The notes: generated from the letters alone by a model not told the origin. Counted from the first letter of the stretch, positions 11,018-23,544 are shown. The stretch: DNA of 64,000 nucleotides from Pezicula radicicola (GCA_003008705.1 PDUO01000051.1:290458-354457), one strand, 5' to 3'. Program-made: numbers and translations.

Positions 11018-12836
11018 ATGGTAGGCGTGGCCGGGAAATCTAGAGCATGCAAGAATTGTCGGAGAAGGAGGGTCGAAGTATGACAAACCCGTCGTGATAA
11101 GCATTGAGCGGAACCCCTTTCTCTGTCTGGATGAGAGGACTCACTTGAACTGACGCAGTGTCATTCCTTAGTGTGATATGCTGCGCCCATGCTGCGCCCG
11201 ATGCGTCAAGGCCAACATCATCTGCATTGGCTACGGTAGAGAGGTGGTCTTCGTCAACCGACATCCCACCAGCATGACCACCACAGCGACAACGGTTCTC
11301 TCTGACAAGCGGAGGCAACAATTGCGGTACCAGAGCCTCGATGGGTACCATGCAGACGGACAATTTCCCGCATGTCCTCCCTCCGTAGAAGACCGAACTC
11401 GCGCCGTGCAGCTACTCAAGCAGCTATACCTCCCGCGAGGGCTAGCCGATGATGGTGTGAACGACATACAGACATGCTGTAGCTGGCTCCTAGAAATCGC
11501 TGAGCTGACGGGCACAAGTAAAGCGCTGGACGTCGCCCTTCATTCTTTGTATATGTCTCAGCTCTATGCTACTGGCAGTAACACGGCTTCTCTCGAGATG
11601 TGCCTGGACATTTATAACACGGCGCTGCAGAAGCTTCGTGCGGATCTAGAGGATCCAGAAGCAAAGCTTCGCGATGAGACTCTTGCTGCTATTGTTATTA
11701 TATCGACGAATGAAGTTCGTAATCACGTTGGGAACTTCTCCTAGCTACGTCGCAGCTACTAACATTCATCCCTAGTTATTCTTGAACACCCTCGATAACG
11801 CCTGGGAAGCTCACTCCAGCGGCATCAGCGAAATCCTCAAGATGCGTAGTTCTTTAAAGGCCGGCGATTCCGTCCGTCCAAATCTTTGCTCGCGCCTCCA
11901 TACAATATGCGTGCGTTTTGCAACCTCGATAATTATTTATCATAAGGAATGAATTTTTGCTGACGGAGTGAATAGGTTCTCAATGCTATCATAAAGCGAC
12001 GATCCTTGATTTTAACAAATCAGGATTGGCGCAGATTGAAATATACGAACAACTATGGCAAAGCAGGTGAATATGACGAACTGATTGACATCCTTGGCGA
12101 AGTACCAGTATTGTTGGAAGAAACCGAAGCATTACTCAAGCAATCAACAATCAGCGCCCCTTTGGTGTGGGCTACGCCTCTGATACGAAGTTACGCATCT
12201 ATTGCACAAAGATTGTATTCCTGGCAGGAACAATTGAGAGGGACTTCGGATACACCATTGTATTGGGCAGCGCCGTCGTCATTATCCTATGCCCCCGAAG
12301 CCAGAGACGCAGAAAATCTGTTTCCCCTTATCTTGCACTTCAGATCTCCGAATGTGGCCATGCTTCTTATCCTCTCTTGGGCTGTGTTGATCCAGATTTA
12401 TTGCAGCTTGAGTCGCATCTACGAACACACAGAACAAAATTCCTCAGGCGACGAATCAGGTCTCCCAGAAATCTCCGGGAAGTACACAGGAAATCCATTA
12501 GATGATGCAACGAATGAAAATGGCTTGTCTTGTCGAGAGTCGACAGGCCCTCTGTCACTTGAATGGCCCTCAAGAGCATTTTGCATTACGGAAGGTGATA
12601 AGCTGGTCCGATTCTTATGCCAATCGTTGGAGTACTGCCATAAAATAGACATTGGGACGCTGGGCCCTCAAGCAGTGACTTATCCGCAATGGATTATGAG
12701 GCGTTATTTTCGTTTTCGGCCAGGCTATGAGCGGGAGCTGAAGTGGTGCTATGATTTCAAGACTATGACCGGTCCCGGCTTTCGATGTGGGATTAAAATT
12801 ATGGATTTCGGCGATTATACGGGATATAATGTGTAA
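11018..12836 (+). CDS. Zn2Cys6 transcription factor
   Basis: Four exons, 11018-11077, 11172-11714, 11776-11910 and 11976-12836, sum to 1599 nt and 532 residues. The zinc cluster starts at residue 10, ACKNCRRRRVEC, and continues after the first intron as RPCCARC plus a last Cys. The acceptor CCTTAG at 11171 is required, because a nearer AG would destroy the motif. After the cluster a helical region (ALDVALHSLYMSQLY, YNTALQKLRADL, then LRDETLAAIVIISTNELF) matches the C-terminal regulatory domain common in regulators of this class. It should be nuclear. The divergent permease is the obvious candidate target; this is inference from arrangement. Downstream begins an AT-rich, gene-free block. Confidence 0.88.
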
Positions 12837-14993
12837 TGATTTACGCTAAAAGATCACGTAGATGTCGGCCACGGCAAAGCGCCGAGATACACTTTCCTAA
12901 CACTCCCCTTGTATAGAGGTGTCCTGCCTACAACCTATACAAAAACAAGTCCGAGTACAAGAAGGATTTAAGTATAAGTACAGGGACGGAAAGGTGTAGA
13001 CGCAAGGGTAACAAACTAGCTAGTACAAAGCAAGGGTAATTGTAAGAGCAATACAAATATAAGACGGGTATAAAAATAAGTAATTATATCTATATAAGAG
13101 TAGTATATTTAAGTATAAGTAAAGTAAAAGTAAATATAAGATAATAGGTAATTATAGACAAAGAAGAGTAAATATAAATATAAAAGTAATAAGTTTAGAA
13201 TATAAGAATAAAAAAACAAATTAAATTAAGTATAAAAATAAAAGCTATAATATTCTATATAAAATAAAATAAAATAAAATAAAATAAAATAAAATAAAAT
13301 AAAAGCTTTTTTTTATTCTCTTTTAAAGAGCTTTTTATATAAAGAAATAAGAAAGAAATATATATATATATACACTTTATATATAATCTTCTATTATTCT
13401 CTTTTATAGACTTAGAGAACTTTTACTTTTTATCTTTATAATAAATAAAAAGAAACTAAGACTACTATTATATACTAGGTTATACTAACTAGACATATAC
13501 TAGGCGAGGGCACACACATTCTACCCTTGCTAGAGTATAGCAAGTGCCTACTATAGTAAAGCTCCCCCAGACTAGTAATAGTCAGGTGTCACTTAGAAAA
13601 GTACTAGACTAAGGCTAGAGCCTCTAAGTATTCCCTCCAGGTATCTCTCTCTCCCTTCCAGGTCTCTCTCCCTTCCAGTTATCCCTCCCGGCTCCATCTA
13701 ATAGCAGCAGGAGCTTCTAGGTGTTCCTCCTTCCAGCTCCCTTATACCCAAATACCTATACCCTCCCCTAACGCACCACAGGGAATTTACGCAGACGAAG
13801 GCGTAGTATACTCACGTGAGGGCGTAACAACAACAAGGTAGGCAGGTAGGTAATAGGTAGGAAGCAAATACTAGAGGGGTCGGTATTTGCCTTTCAAAAT
13901 ATTCGAGTACCAAAATCAAGACTTAACAAAAAATTCAATTACTGAAATCTTTGAGTTTCGAAATAGTCGAAGAAAAGAAGTAGGATTAAGACAAGATTAG
14001 GATAATCGAAGAAGTTTTCAGTCGTGAATTACGTCTGATTCTAATCTATAAGACAGTCAAAAAGTGGGTGGTTTTATATACTTAAAGTCATCGTCCAGCA
14101 GACGTTTCAAGTGTTGCAATTGCTTGCTATATAGCACCCCCCCAGAGACAAGACTCCCCTACAATTGTAGTCCGTATATGTGTAGTAGCATCGAGTTTCA
14201 AAAGCTTCCGAAATAGCGGACAGAGAGGACACGTTACTGTCGCGTTTTCAGGTATTATATCAACTCCCCTAAGAGCAAAGCTCCCCTATATATGTACTCC
14301 CCTAGCTATTGTGTCCGAAATCGCGTAGGTCGCTAAGCCCATTTTACTAGTCGCAGTTTCGATCGAAGGAGGAATAGATCAAGGATCAACAAAGGATCAA
14401 GAGGATCTTACTTAGGCTAAACTCGGGCTAGAGTCACGGGGGGCAAAAGGTTCGATTCGAGAGTAGAAGAGGACGCGTCGCTAGCCGAGTTGAAGAAGAA
14501 GAGGCATCTACACGTTACAGAAGGTTCTAAATTGTTATAGCTATTAAAATAGACGTCTATAAGAGTTGTACAACAAACGATTCTAATGTTATAGATATTA
14601 ATTCAAAGAAAGAAGAGGATACATTTCTAATTAAATTAAAGAAGTAAAGATATCTATAAGTAGTAGAATAAATGTTTCTAAATTATTAAAAGAGGTTTAT
14701 AATTATACTACTTAAGTAGTATATATATACTTAAAGCTTTTTATTTACTCTTTGTTTTATATATTAAAGTAAAAAGGTATTTATATTCTAAGAAGAAATT
14801 TTTTCTTTTTAGGTTTTTATTTTACTTTTAATATAAATATCTAATAAAGTAAAAGTATATTTAATTTAGTTTCTTAAATAATAATTATTAAAAAGTAAAA
14901 ATAAAAGCTTTTTATTTAATACTTTTTAGTATATTATATTATATATATAATATATTCTCTTAGTATTTTTTTTAATTATTCTTATTTTATTAA
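12837..14993. repeat. AT-rich, RIP-like gene-free block with AAAAT microsatellite
   Basis: No coding feature is supported over 2.1 kb. An (AAAAT) pentanucleotide repeat of about eight units runs from 13261 to 13300. Two stretches (about 12990-13480 and 14520-14990) are almost only A, T and TA-rich words, the expected remains of RIP on old transposons. The middle (13500-14500) is less skewed, with CT-rich runs such as repeated TCTCTCTCCCTTCCAG words at 13640-13680, but it holds no intact frame. Confidence 0.7.
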
Positions 14994-15265
14994 TGTCGGT
15001 TTAACCCGATATGGAACCTAATCTAATAGCAACGGGCAAACTAGTGTAATCACTTAGTGTGCGGTGTTGCGGTAAGATTGGTTCGATTCTTCTAATACTA
15101 GGTGGAAATGGTAGTCTAATTATACAGCATTCAGAACCGGTCTACTAGGCCCGATTAGGCTAGTCTTGCGGAGCGGCCCGTCTGATCGCGGAACCCCATT
15201 GGCCCGGTATCAGACTAGCGCGCTTACATAATTTACACGTGATATAGGAAATCGACGTTCCAACA
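14994..15265. mobile_element. Probable solo LTR with 5-bp target duplication
   Basis: A 272-bp segment begins TGTCGG and ends CCAACA, the TG...CA ends of LTRs. It is flanked on both sides by ATTAA (14989-14993 and 15266-15270), the 5-bp duplication made by LTR-retrotransposon integrases. It is less AT-rich than the sequence on either side. The flanks are AT-rich, so a chance match of five bases is possible. No internal region follows, so I read it as a solo LTR left by recombination. Confidence 0.55.
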
Positions 15266-16319
15266 ATTAATAATAATATTAAACTTATTAATTAAATAAA
15301 AAGGATATTATAAGTTTAAAAAGAAGAATAAAAAATTAAATTAAAAGTAAAAGTATTTAATATATTTAGTTTAAGTATTTACTATTCTACTTATACTTTT
15401 ATGAACCCACGATCACCTTGAATATATGGCATATGGAGAAAGTGCAGAAGGCGGTGAAAATCATGAATGAAGGCTTGATTACTTGCGCCCATTAGGTGGG
15501 AGGAAGCCTGGGCTTATATATTAAAGGAGAGGCACCCAGAATAGGCCCAAATCCATACAAAATGAGGCATTTAAGGTGCTATTTCATTAACGTAAAAATG
15601 GTGCCATACTGGGCTAGAATGGTCGGAATTAATCTGCGATTTCGGAGGGATCGGCGGGCGCCAGGGCCACCAGAAATGAAGAGATACTAGAAACACGTGA
15701 TTACAGGCCGACAACTTTTTTATATAAAAATTAACTTAAACTTAGTCTTATATTATTTTTATTATTTTTATTACAGTTATATAAGAAAAAACCTAAATCT
15801 AACCCTAGGTTTATCTACTTATACTAGTTAGACTCCTTGTAAGAGATTAAAGAATAGTTTATACCTAGGACCACTAAGAAGCGTAACAATACTTTAGGTG
15901 TACTGTCGCACTATAATATAATTACTCTAAGGATTAGTGATTTTTCGAGTTATATAGATAGGTAGTAAAGCCTCGTTATTATACACTTCGCACTAACTTC
16001 CATTTTCGTAATCCGAAACTTCTAGGTAGTGATTAATTCTGTCTGTTTATAATTCTTTATTATGATAGTTACAACTTTGCAAAAGAGTCAGATAAAATAG
16101 AAGGCAACACTCGATCTATATTAATCACTTAATGGCGTGGCATGCCGACCACGGCGTGATTCCCCGTTTTATAACAGCCCATTTTCATCATAGCAACTGC
16201 TTTTTCAGGATGTGAAAACTTCACGTTCGAGTTAAATGAAATGAACTAATATTGTTTGGCTTTGTGGATAGCTGCAGAATCCACTACCCTCTATGAAGAA
16301 AGAAGGAATATCCGCTCAT
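15266..16319. other. AT-rich spacer, no gene seen
   Basis: The segment alternates AT-rich runs with a moderately GC-rich patch at about 15400-15700. That patch can encode only a short frame with no recognisable similarity. Nothing else is supported before the P450 stop codon at 16320. Confidence 0.5.
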
Positions 16320-17974
16320 TTACTTCTTCCGAAGACTAATTTTACACCTAAAATTAGTCGGCTTAACAAAGAAAAAATTCTCCGTCTCCATCCCTGAACT
16401 CATCCCATCTAGCGAGAAGTCATATCTCATTACTAGTTCCGGAATTAGTTTTGAGATCTCCAACAAGCTGATATGTTTTCCAATGCAAGTCCTACTTCCC
16501 GCTCCAAACGGTAACCAGTATCTACCCATTTGTAGAGCTTGCTCGTCGCTCTCAAGCCACCTCTCGGGGCGAAAGCTGTCTGCATCGTTGCCAAAGATCG
16601 AAGTATTCACGTGTGCAACCCAAGTATTTACACCTACAACAGTACCTCCAGGGAAGAATTTTCCTGCAATTGTAGCTCCAGATGCTGGCACAACGCGTCC
16701 AAGGGGTATGCCAGTGGCAGGGTGGAGACGAAGAGCTTCGCTGATGATTGCCTGGAGATAGGGCAAGCGTTGGGCCTCCTGGTATGTTATAGGCTCGGAG
16801 ACATCTCCCTTTGCAGCTCTTTCAATGATCTCCGTCCGAAGTTTACAAAGAGCCTCTGGGTGCTTGATGAGGTTGTATAAGATAGCACTTAAACTAATGC
16901 TTGTGGTATCACTTCCAGCAAAGACATTTCCGAAACAGAGTGCGAGGACATCGCCCAAAGAGAAATTCTCAGGCGAATCTCTGTGCAGTGCCAAGGCTTT
17001 TGCCAGGAAGTCGTCGCCCTGTTCTTGCTTCTCGATATCACCTTCACTTTGTCGGAAACGCTCCTGGATTTGGGCTTGGGCGAATTCTAAAATGTTCAAA
17101 ACTCCTCCAGTCCCCAGCCTCGATACAATTGGAAAGAGAAAAGAGTGCCATTCCGAGAATATCCCTACAGTGCTCCCGTAGATTAGGGAACTCCGGATAC
17201 TATTCACGATGTCATTAATATCGTTGTCTTGGTCAAGAAAACCAAATCTTTTGGCAACTGTGATCAGTCCAATCAGATCGAATGCGTAACACTGCAACCA
17301 GTGTTGCATATCAATAACCTCTCCTGTGTTGGCAAAACTGTCGAAGCGGAGCGTGATATGACGGACACATTCGTCGACGGCAGGCTCCATCTTAAGCAAA
17401 GTAGTCATACTGTATAGATTTGCAACCTTGCGGCGGTGTCTAGCATGCCTTTCAGAATCACTGCTGGCGAACATGTTAAATGGCGCATGGGGCCTTGGGT
17501 CTTCGTTGGCTTTATACCAAGACGACTGCAGTGGATGTCAGGATAGTAGACAACCAATAATACATTAATAGTCGAGACAAAGAAGTGCAAAGAAGCCTAC
17601 CTTGATAAATTTCGTTCCGTGTCCATATATGACTTTGATAGCTTCATGGTCATCGATGCTATACTCATTCGGTGCAATCCGGACGATCGGCCCTGATCAA
17701 TGAGCAGTGATGCGTTAGTTAACGGTGTTGCAGTCGCGAGAAAGATTTTTCAGCATCACTTACCGTACTTTTTATGAAGTTCCACATTTGTCTTCTGGAA
17801 GTCGCCGCGAAGTACTCTTCGAAGATACCAGAAACGGGTAAATCGGGCAAGAAATGGTCCAGGGATATCTCTGAGGGGCGAGAAGATTGCTTGAAGGACA
17901 TAGGTACCGAGCACCAAGAGCACGGAAATGCTCGACGCTGTTAAAAGAAGAGAGAAATTATTCAATAACATCAT
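16320..17974 (-). CDS. Cytochrome P450 monooxygenase (pisatin demethylase-like)
   Basis: Three exons on the minus strand, 17974-17764, 17692-17601 and 17525-16320, give 1509 nt and 502 residues, normal for a microsomal P450. An N-terminal hydrophobic anchor (about residues 3-30) precedes the proline hinge IPGPFLARFTRFW. The I-helix oxygen-binding motif is AGSDTTS, the ExxR motif is EALR, the PERF-like motif is FRPERW, and the heme loop FGAGSRTCIGKH carries the axial Cys. All key residues are present, so it should be active at the ER membrane with a P450 reductase. The N-terminal third, including VRIAPNEYSIDD, resembles the pisatin demethylase/CYP57-like group. The substrate is unknown. It lies alone between AT-rich blocks; the nearest intact gene is the complex I homologue 1.5 kb away. 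Confidence 0.92.
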
Positions 17975-19492
17975 AGAGTTGTTACGATCGGGCCGTCACT
18001 TAAAGATGGAGAAATAATTATAGACAACAAGAAGAGTTTTATCCACGCTCTCTAAATCTTCGTCCGCTGATGGCTGGGAATAAATGTTTAGTCTATAGCC
18101 GACTCAAGTCTCCATGAGCTAGGCACGGGCGCCGAGTTTTCATTCCCTCGCTCCGTCGCACCTATATCTCCCTCGGCCGAACGGCTGAACGGCCCAATTG
18201 CCTTAGATTAAAGCGATTTAAGCTTTAAACTCATATTCTAGTTGTCGAATAGCAAGGATCAAAAACCTCGTTTCCGCATCTTGGTGTCTGCTTTTTTTAT
18301 TAAAAAAGGTTAAGCATTTGGTATTTTTTTCTTCGGTCAACTAGAATGTTCCGAGTACCGAGACACTAACTGTGTCCAAGTTCGTTTTTCGTGCCCCTTT
18401 TTCGTCCCTGCTCTGAGACAACGCGGAACCCGCAAGGTATCCTTCACTTGCCTAAGGGAACACGGAACCCGCGAGTATAACTAGACTACTACTCTACTAG
18501 AGAGTAGGAATCGACTGCGATTTATACCACGACTAGAGAACTAGAGAAAGAGATCAATTGCAATTAATAGAGCGAACCAACAATAAGGATATAAGTAAAA
18601 TAAGAATCTAAAGATTAAATTACTAGATATACTTTAAGTACCTTTACTTTAAGTATTACTTATAAACTATTAGTAATCTATATAGGCTAGTAAGGTTTAA
18701 AGCTATTAAAGACTACTTATTTATATTTACTAATAAGAAACTAACCCCTCTTAGAAATATTATAAGTAGATTAATTAAACTATAATAAAAGATTAAAACT
18801 AATTTCTTTATACTCTTCTCTTTATAAATAAATAATACTCTTCTAAAAAAAATATAATTATAAACTAATATACTCTTACTACTATTAACCTTTTACTAAT
18901 AGAGTTTTATAATAAGAACTATTTATCTAAAGTATTTCTAATAGGTATCTTAGTCTTAGAAAGCTTAAGATATATCTTTTAATAAAAAGAAATATAGAGA
19001 AGTATTCTAATAACCTATTAGAACCCTATAAGGGATGTAAAAGGTTAGACAGGTGAGGTAATAAGTTTAAGGTTATAGCGTTAATGTAATTTATAATTTC
19101 TTCTTACTGCGTTTATATTTCTCACTCGACTCCCGTCCCTTTAGCCTCTACTTCGTCCAGCCTCCAACATCGCTGCAGCCTTCGCGGCTAGCCCCTACAA
19201 TATCACAATGTCAAGCACTTAATTAGAAAGAGTCTTGTTACAGTTGAAATTTTATAAGTAGAGTAATTTTGCAATAATCAAGTAAAATTGAAAATTACAT
19301 TTAATATACAAATAGCGCAGACAAACCACCGAGGAATATTTTGAAGAAAGATGATAAATTGGCCATGGATCCGGGCTCTTTCTCTCAGGGGAAATGAGAC
19401 CCAGGTTGGGGGTTCTGGGGCGATTCTTGACTGTGCACTTAAGTATGCTTTGCATGAATTACTCCATATCCACTTCAACTGGCCTATCCTCA
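17975..19492. repeat. AT-rich block, no gene
   Basis: Upstream of the P450 there is about 600 bp of ordinary promoter-like sequence to 18590. Then comes about 500 bp (18590-19090) of very AT-rich sequence rich in TAT/ATA/TTA words, typical of RIP-degraded repeats. The remainder to 19492 contains no recognisable gene; frames there overlap the 3' flank of the complex I gene. Confidence 0.6.
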
Positions 19493-20212
19493 TTACTTTC
19501 TGTACCAAATTCTCGTTGTCCTTGACCTTCGAATCTTGTTCTGCAGTAGAAAGACGCCATGCAGCAAAGCCTCCGCAGTCGGCGGGCCTATTATCATTAG
19601 TTGCTTGTTCTGACTTTTAGGTTTAATTACCCACAACCAGGTACATATATATCCACAGGAATGATCCTATCACAACCTCTTACCACAGAATAGCTATAAT
19701 GATAATACCCACCCCCATTCGCACAACTTCCCATACTTATCACCCACTTCGGATCCGGTATTTGGTCATATACAAGTCTTAGTGCAGGAGCCATCTTATT
19801 TGTCAATGTCCCAGCAACTATCATCACGTCTGCTTGACGAGGGGAAGCGCGGAAGATTATTCCTAAGCGATCTTGGTCGTAGCGAGGCATCGAGGTATGC
19901 ATCATTTCGATGCCACAGCATGCGAGGGCGAATGTTACGGGCCAGAGGGAGCCAGTACGTGCCCAGCCTAAGAGTTTGTCCACCGAAGTTCTGTTCAAGT
20001 TAGCGGGCACCTAAATTTGAGGAGTGGAGGACGCACAAGGCGTATTCGGCCACCCCTTTACTTCCGTCTTGGTGAGAGAGTACGGGTTGTTGTTTGTGAA
20101 CATCGTTGGTCTGGAGTGGAGATAAAAATTTAGGACTGTTTTGAATCTGAGACGCAGTGCTTCGGTGGTATTTTCGAATGCTCGGGGGTGTAGAAACTCC
20201 TCTTAATATCAT
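19493..20212 (-). CDS. Complex I PSST / NDUFS7-like 20-kDa subunit
   Basis: Three exons on the minus strand, 20212-20037, 19990-19635 and 19587-19493, total 627 nt and 208 residues. Introns are only 46 and 47 nt. The last uses donor GTGGGT, which splits the Cys codon of VPGC and restores PPTAEALL; using the nearer GTAATT gives a false early end. The first about 45 residues are basic and hydroxylated, suiting a mitochondrial presequence. The four ligands of cluster N2 are present: the adjacent pair in LACCGIEMM, one in GSCANGG, one in VPGCPP. The ending WYRK is canonical. The subunit couples electron transfer to ubiquinone in the inner membrane. It differs from the usual fungal form at several conserved positions ([23 protein letters not shown]), so it may be a paralogue rather than the main gene. 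Confidence 0.88.
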
Positions 20213-22442
20213 GTGCTCGTTTTGTAAGATAAGAGTCTATAAGAAATCAGTAGACTGGTTTGTTGTCACCTTCCTACTCCTCTTGAAGGTTCCCACCCGT
20301 AGTAGACATACTTTCATTAAGCAAGCTTTTGTAGCGGTCCTGATGAAGTAAGGTAATATTCTAACTTGTAACATATTTGGATTAAGCTTGATGCAACCAA
20401 TACTTTCTGTGTCTAGTTTTCGCGATGATGCGTTGGAAACAATAAATGCAAGTGCTTGTTGTGTAAGTTTAGACATGCTCCAGTCAGGTATGAAATTTAA
20501 AACTAGTTGGGGATGTAGTAATCTACCGACAATAGAACACTCCGTGCTAGCCGATTCCTTCCGTAAGAACCCGGCTCCCCTATATCTAGCTCGCCAATCC
20601 AGTCCATGCTGACTGATTCCCTCCTGCAAGAATCTGGTTCCCCTGTATTTAGCCCGCTAAGAATGGGGTGACTTTTGTCCGCCCCCAGCCAAGCTCATCA
20701 TAGGGTAAGGATCTGTCCCCAATAACCTTAATCCCCTTGTCACGTAGTGCGGACTCTTCCTCAAAGGGCCTTGTAGTTCGTCTATTCCCCGCTTTTGCTT
20801 CAGGGTTAGTGTACCAGCATGATGGGGGCGCGGTAGAGTTAGTCCAGATTAAGAGAAGAAAGTGGGACCAGGGGAGGCTGCAGGAACCAAATCAATCGCG
20901 AGATCGTAATCAGATGCTTCTCGTTCGTAGCGGAGCAATGCGACGCCGAACATCCTAATCAACCCTTGTTCCATCATCGCGCTAGTGCTGACAACAAAAG
21001 GTTACCACTTAAAGCCTCCTGATATTATTGTCGAGATTAACCTTACTTTGTACTCTTAAGAATAGGCTATATTGCATCTCTTGCAAAGATTAGTAGAAGA
21101 CATTTTATTAAAAGAGAGTGGAAGAATGTAATTATTTTCTGTATTTTTTGAATGATTTCTGCGAATTACTAACTCTCTTACATCTCCTGCCTTGTAGCAA
21201 CCGTCCCTATAGCCCTTTGATAAATCACTCTAACTTCTTCTCCGCCGTATTCTCTCCTATTATACTATATCCACCACCCCCGAGCGTGTTAATAACTAGT
21301 TGCTCTCTTAGATTAATAAAAGGATCGAGTCGCCTACCTCTTATACTATATAGGTTTCTTAGTAAGAGACTAGAAATCCTATACATGGATTAGTCTAGGT
21401 GCTACTAACTAAAGTACTTTATAGTAAGAGACTATTCTTATCTTAGTTTATATACTAGTATCTCTCTAGTATTAAAGGGTAATTTCATTATATTCTCTTA
21501 TAATCTTATTTATTAAATAGTTATTTATTATCTTTATAAGTCTTATATTATCTTTCGTACTAGAAGTTAAAAATAAACCGTTAAGTTAAATTATACTAAC
21601 TCTTAGATAATATCTTAAATATAACTATTTAACTTTTAAATAATTGTAAGCTTAGAATATTTATAAAGTTTTATAAACTAAATATATAAAAAATCGATAA
21701 GCTATTGCCGCAAAAGTACTTTGTACCGCTTCTTATCTTCCCCGCTCCTAATAACGACGGAACTCTCTATGATCTATCCAAATGCTCTGCTGTAAATGCT
21801 TCAATCACGGTGCTGGGACGTCTTGCTGAGGTGTACTGCTGAAGATCTATACGATATGTATCTTGCTAAGTGTACACCGTTGACGCCACTCATAGCCGTC
21901 TTCTTGACGGCGTATGTTCGTCGGAATTGCTCATCAACATGCTCCAGATAGTGCACTCCCTCGCTGATGCCAGCCACGTCGCCGTTCGGCGTGTAGTTCT
22001 TCTGACCGTATGCTGCTTCGCGCAATTTGCAGGCCTGTTTGATGAGGGTTAGTCATTGGTCTGCGAGGGACCACAAGGAGGGATAATATGAAGAGCAAAA
22101 AACATTGGGGCATAAGAGAGAAAAAGCACCTCAACTCACATCTATATTCAATAAAGTAAAGCTGCAATTATGTAGGAGAAATCACATGCATCTAATTTAT
22201 TCGGAACTAGTTATTGCATTGATAGACTAGTGGTACAGAAGGAAATTCTATGATCCAACTACTTATACAAAAACCATTTCAAACACTACTACTTAAGTTG
22301 AGGACCTGCTCAAAATCTCAGGTCGAGGAACCAGCCCGAAATCCCAAGTCCAGGACCTGCCCAAAATCCCAAACCAAATATCTTACTAAAGCCCCCATCC
22401 CAAGCTAATGGCTTGCCCGAGCGTCAAGTCAATGAGTCGGAC
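20213..22442. other. Gene-poor region with short direct repeats
   Basis: No confident gene. Two imperfect direct repeats of about 50 bp (20546-20595 and 20608-20657, sharing GATTCC, AAGAA and CCCCT blocks) lie 62 bp apart. From 21400 to 21700 the sequence is very AT-rich. A minus-strand frame at 22049-21801 (with LREAAYGQKNYTPNG) looks codon-like but I do not recognise it. A short array of three units of 25-26 bp (GGACCTGCYCAAAATCYCA-like) starts at 22302, just 3' of the secreted repeat protein gene. Confidence 0.45.
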
Positions 22443-23544
22443 TTAACCAAAGAGCTTGCAGGTGTTGGAGACGAAAGTGTATGCAGTGCACGCGGCGTTG
22501 CCCTGGCAAGCGGCGAGGCAGGCAGCAAGGCTGTTCTCGGCTGGCTGCGAAATAGGAGATGGGTTTCCAGCTGGGACAGCGTTTGTTGGGTTAGCATGAG
22601 TACCCTGCTGCTGTGTCGCACCTCCTTGTTGTGTTGTAGCTCCCTGTTGTGTGGTGGCTCCCTGTTGTGTGGTGGCTCCCTGTTGTGTGGTAGTTCCCTG
22701 TTGACCTTGTTGACCCTGTTGTTGACGAGCCATCATCTTTGCTGAAGAACCGAAGAGCTTGCAGGTATTAGACTCAAAGGTGTAGGCAGTACAAGCTGAG
22801 TTGCCCTGGCAAGCGGCAAGGCAGGCAGCAAGGCTGTTCTCTGCAGGTTGGGCAATAGGGGTTGGGTTTCCAGCTGGGACGGCATTCATTGGGTTGGCAT
22901 GTGTGCCCTGTCGCTGCTGCTGCTGACGGCGGTGGTTACCGGTCTGACCATTCTGTGCGGTAGCACCTGTGTTTGCATTGCTACCTGTGTTGGTGTTGGC
23001 ACCAGTGTTTGTGTTGGCACCAGTGTTTGTGTTGGCACCTGTGTTTGTGTTGCTACCTGTGTTTGTGTTGCCTGTAGTTTGTTAGTAAGACACTTTTAAA
23101 GATAAAAACAAAAGACAAGAGCCTCTTACCAGACTGTTCAACTCCAGTGGGGTTGGAGGTAGTTGGGACAACAGATGGGAAGGTAGAGCATCCGATATCG
23201 TAGGCGACGAGGTTGGTCTGGGAAGGAAGAGATGCAGCTGCTACTGAGAAGAGCATGCACTTGTCGACGCTATCAACGAGTCCAAATTCGAATGACAAGC
23301 AGGATGATGTAGCTTGGCACTGAGCGGCGCAAAGAGCGGCAGTAGCTTAAGAATGTTAGTTTGATGTCGAAGATTGGAAATATGGTAAAAGCTTACTGAT
23401 ACCGCTTGGCTGAGATAGCGGAGTCTGGGCAGTTTGTCCAGCTGGAGCAGCACCGCAAACACTGCGAGCTTGAATAGGCGATCCGGAAGCTGCAGTGAAG
23501 AGAGTAGAGGCTGCAAGAGCCGCGGCTGTGAAAGTGTATTGCAT
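22443..23544 (-). CDS. Secreted Cys-rich protein with two PAN-like modules and Gln/Thr repeats
   Basis: Three exons on the minus strand, 23544-23397, 23345-23130 and 23071-22443, make 993 nt and 330 residues. Residues 1-21 form a signal peptide. A first Cys region follows (LCAAQCQATSSCLSFEFG) and ends near IGCSTFPSV. Exon 3 opens with several NTNTGA units, then carries two almost identical modules of about 47 residues (22889-22749 and 22586-22443), each with the pattern C-x3-C-x6-C-x9-C, separated by a linker of GQQ and ATTQQG repeats. The modules resemble short PAN/apple folds, which bind protein or carbohydrate. The protein is probably wall-associated or released. The near identity of the two modules at DNA level points to recent duplication or conversion. 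Function is not known. Confidence 0.8.

Noticed and set aside
15070..15100. GGTTCGATTC resembling a tRNA T-loop
   Set aside because: No paired acceptor, D or anticodon arms could be formed around it; it lies inside the solo LTR.
19627..20010. Complex I subunit truncated after VPGCG
   Set aside because: A GTGGGT donor one codon earlier splices in frame to the canonical C-terminus, so the gene is complete.
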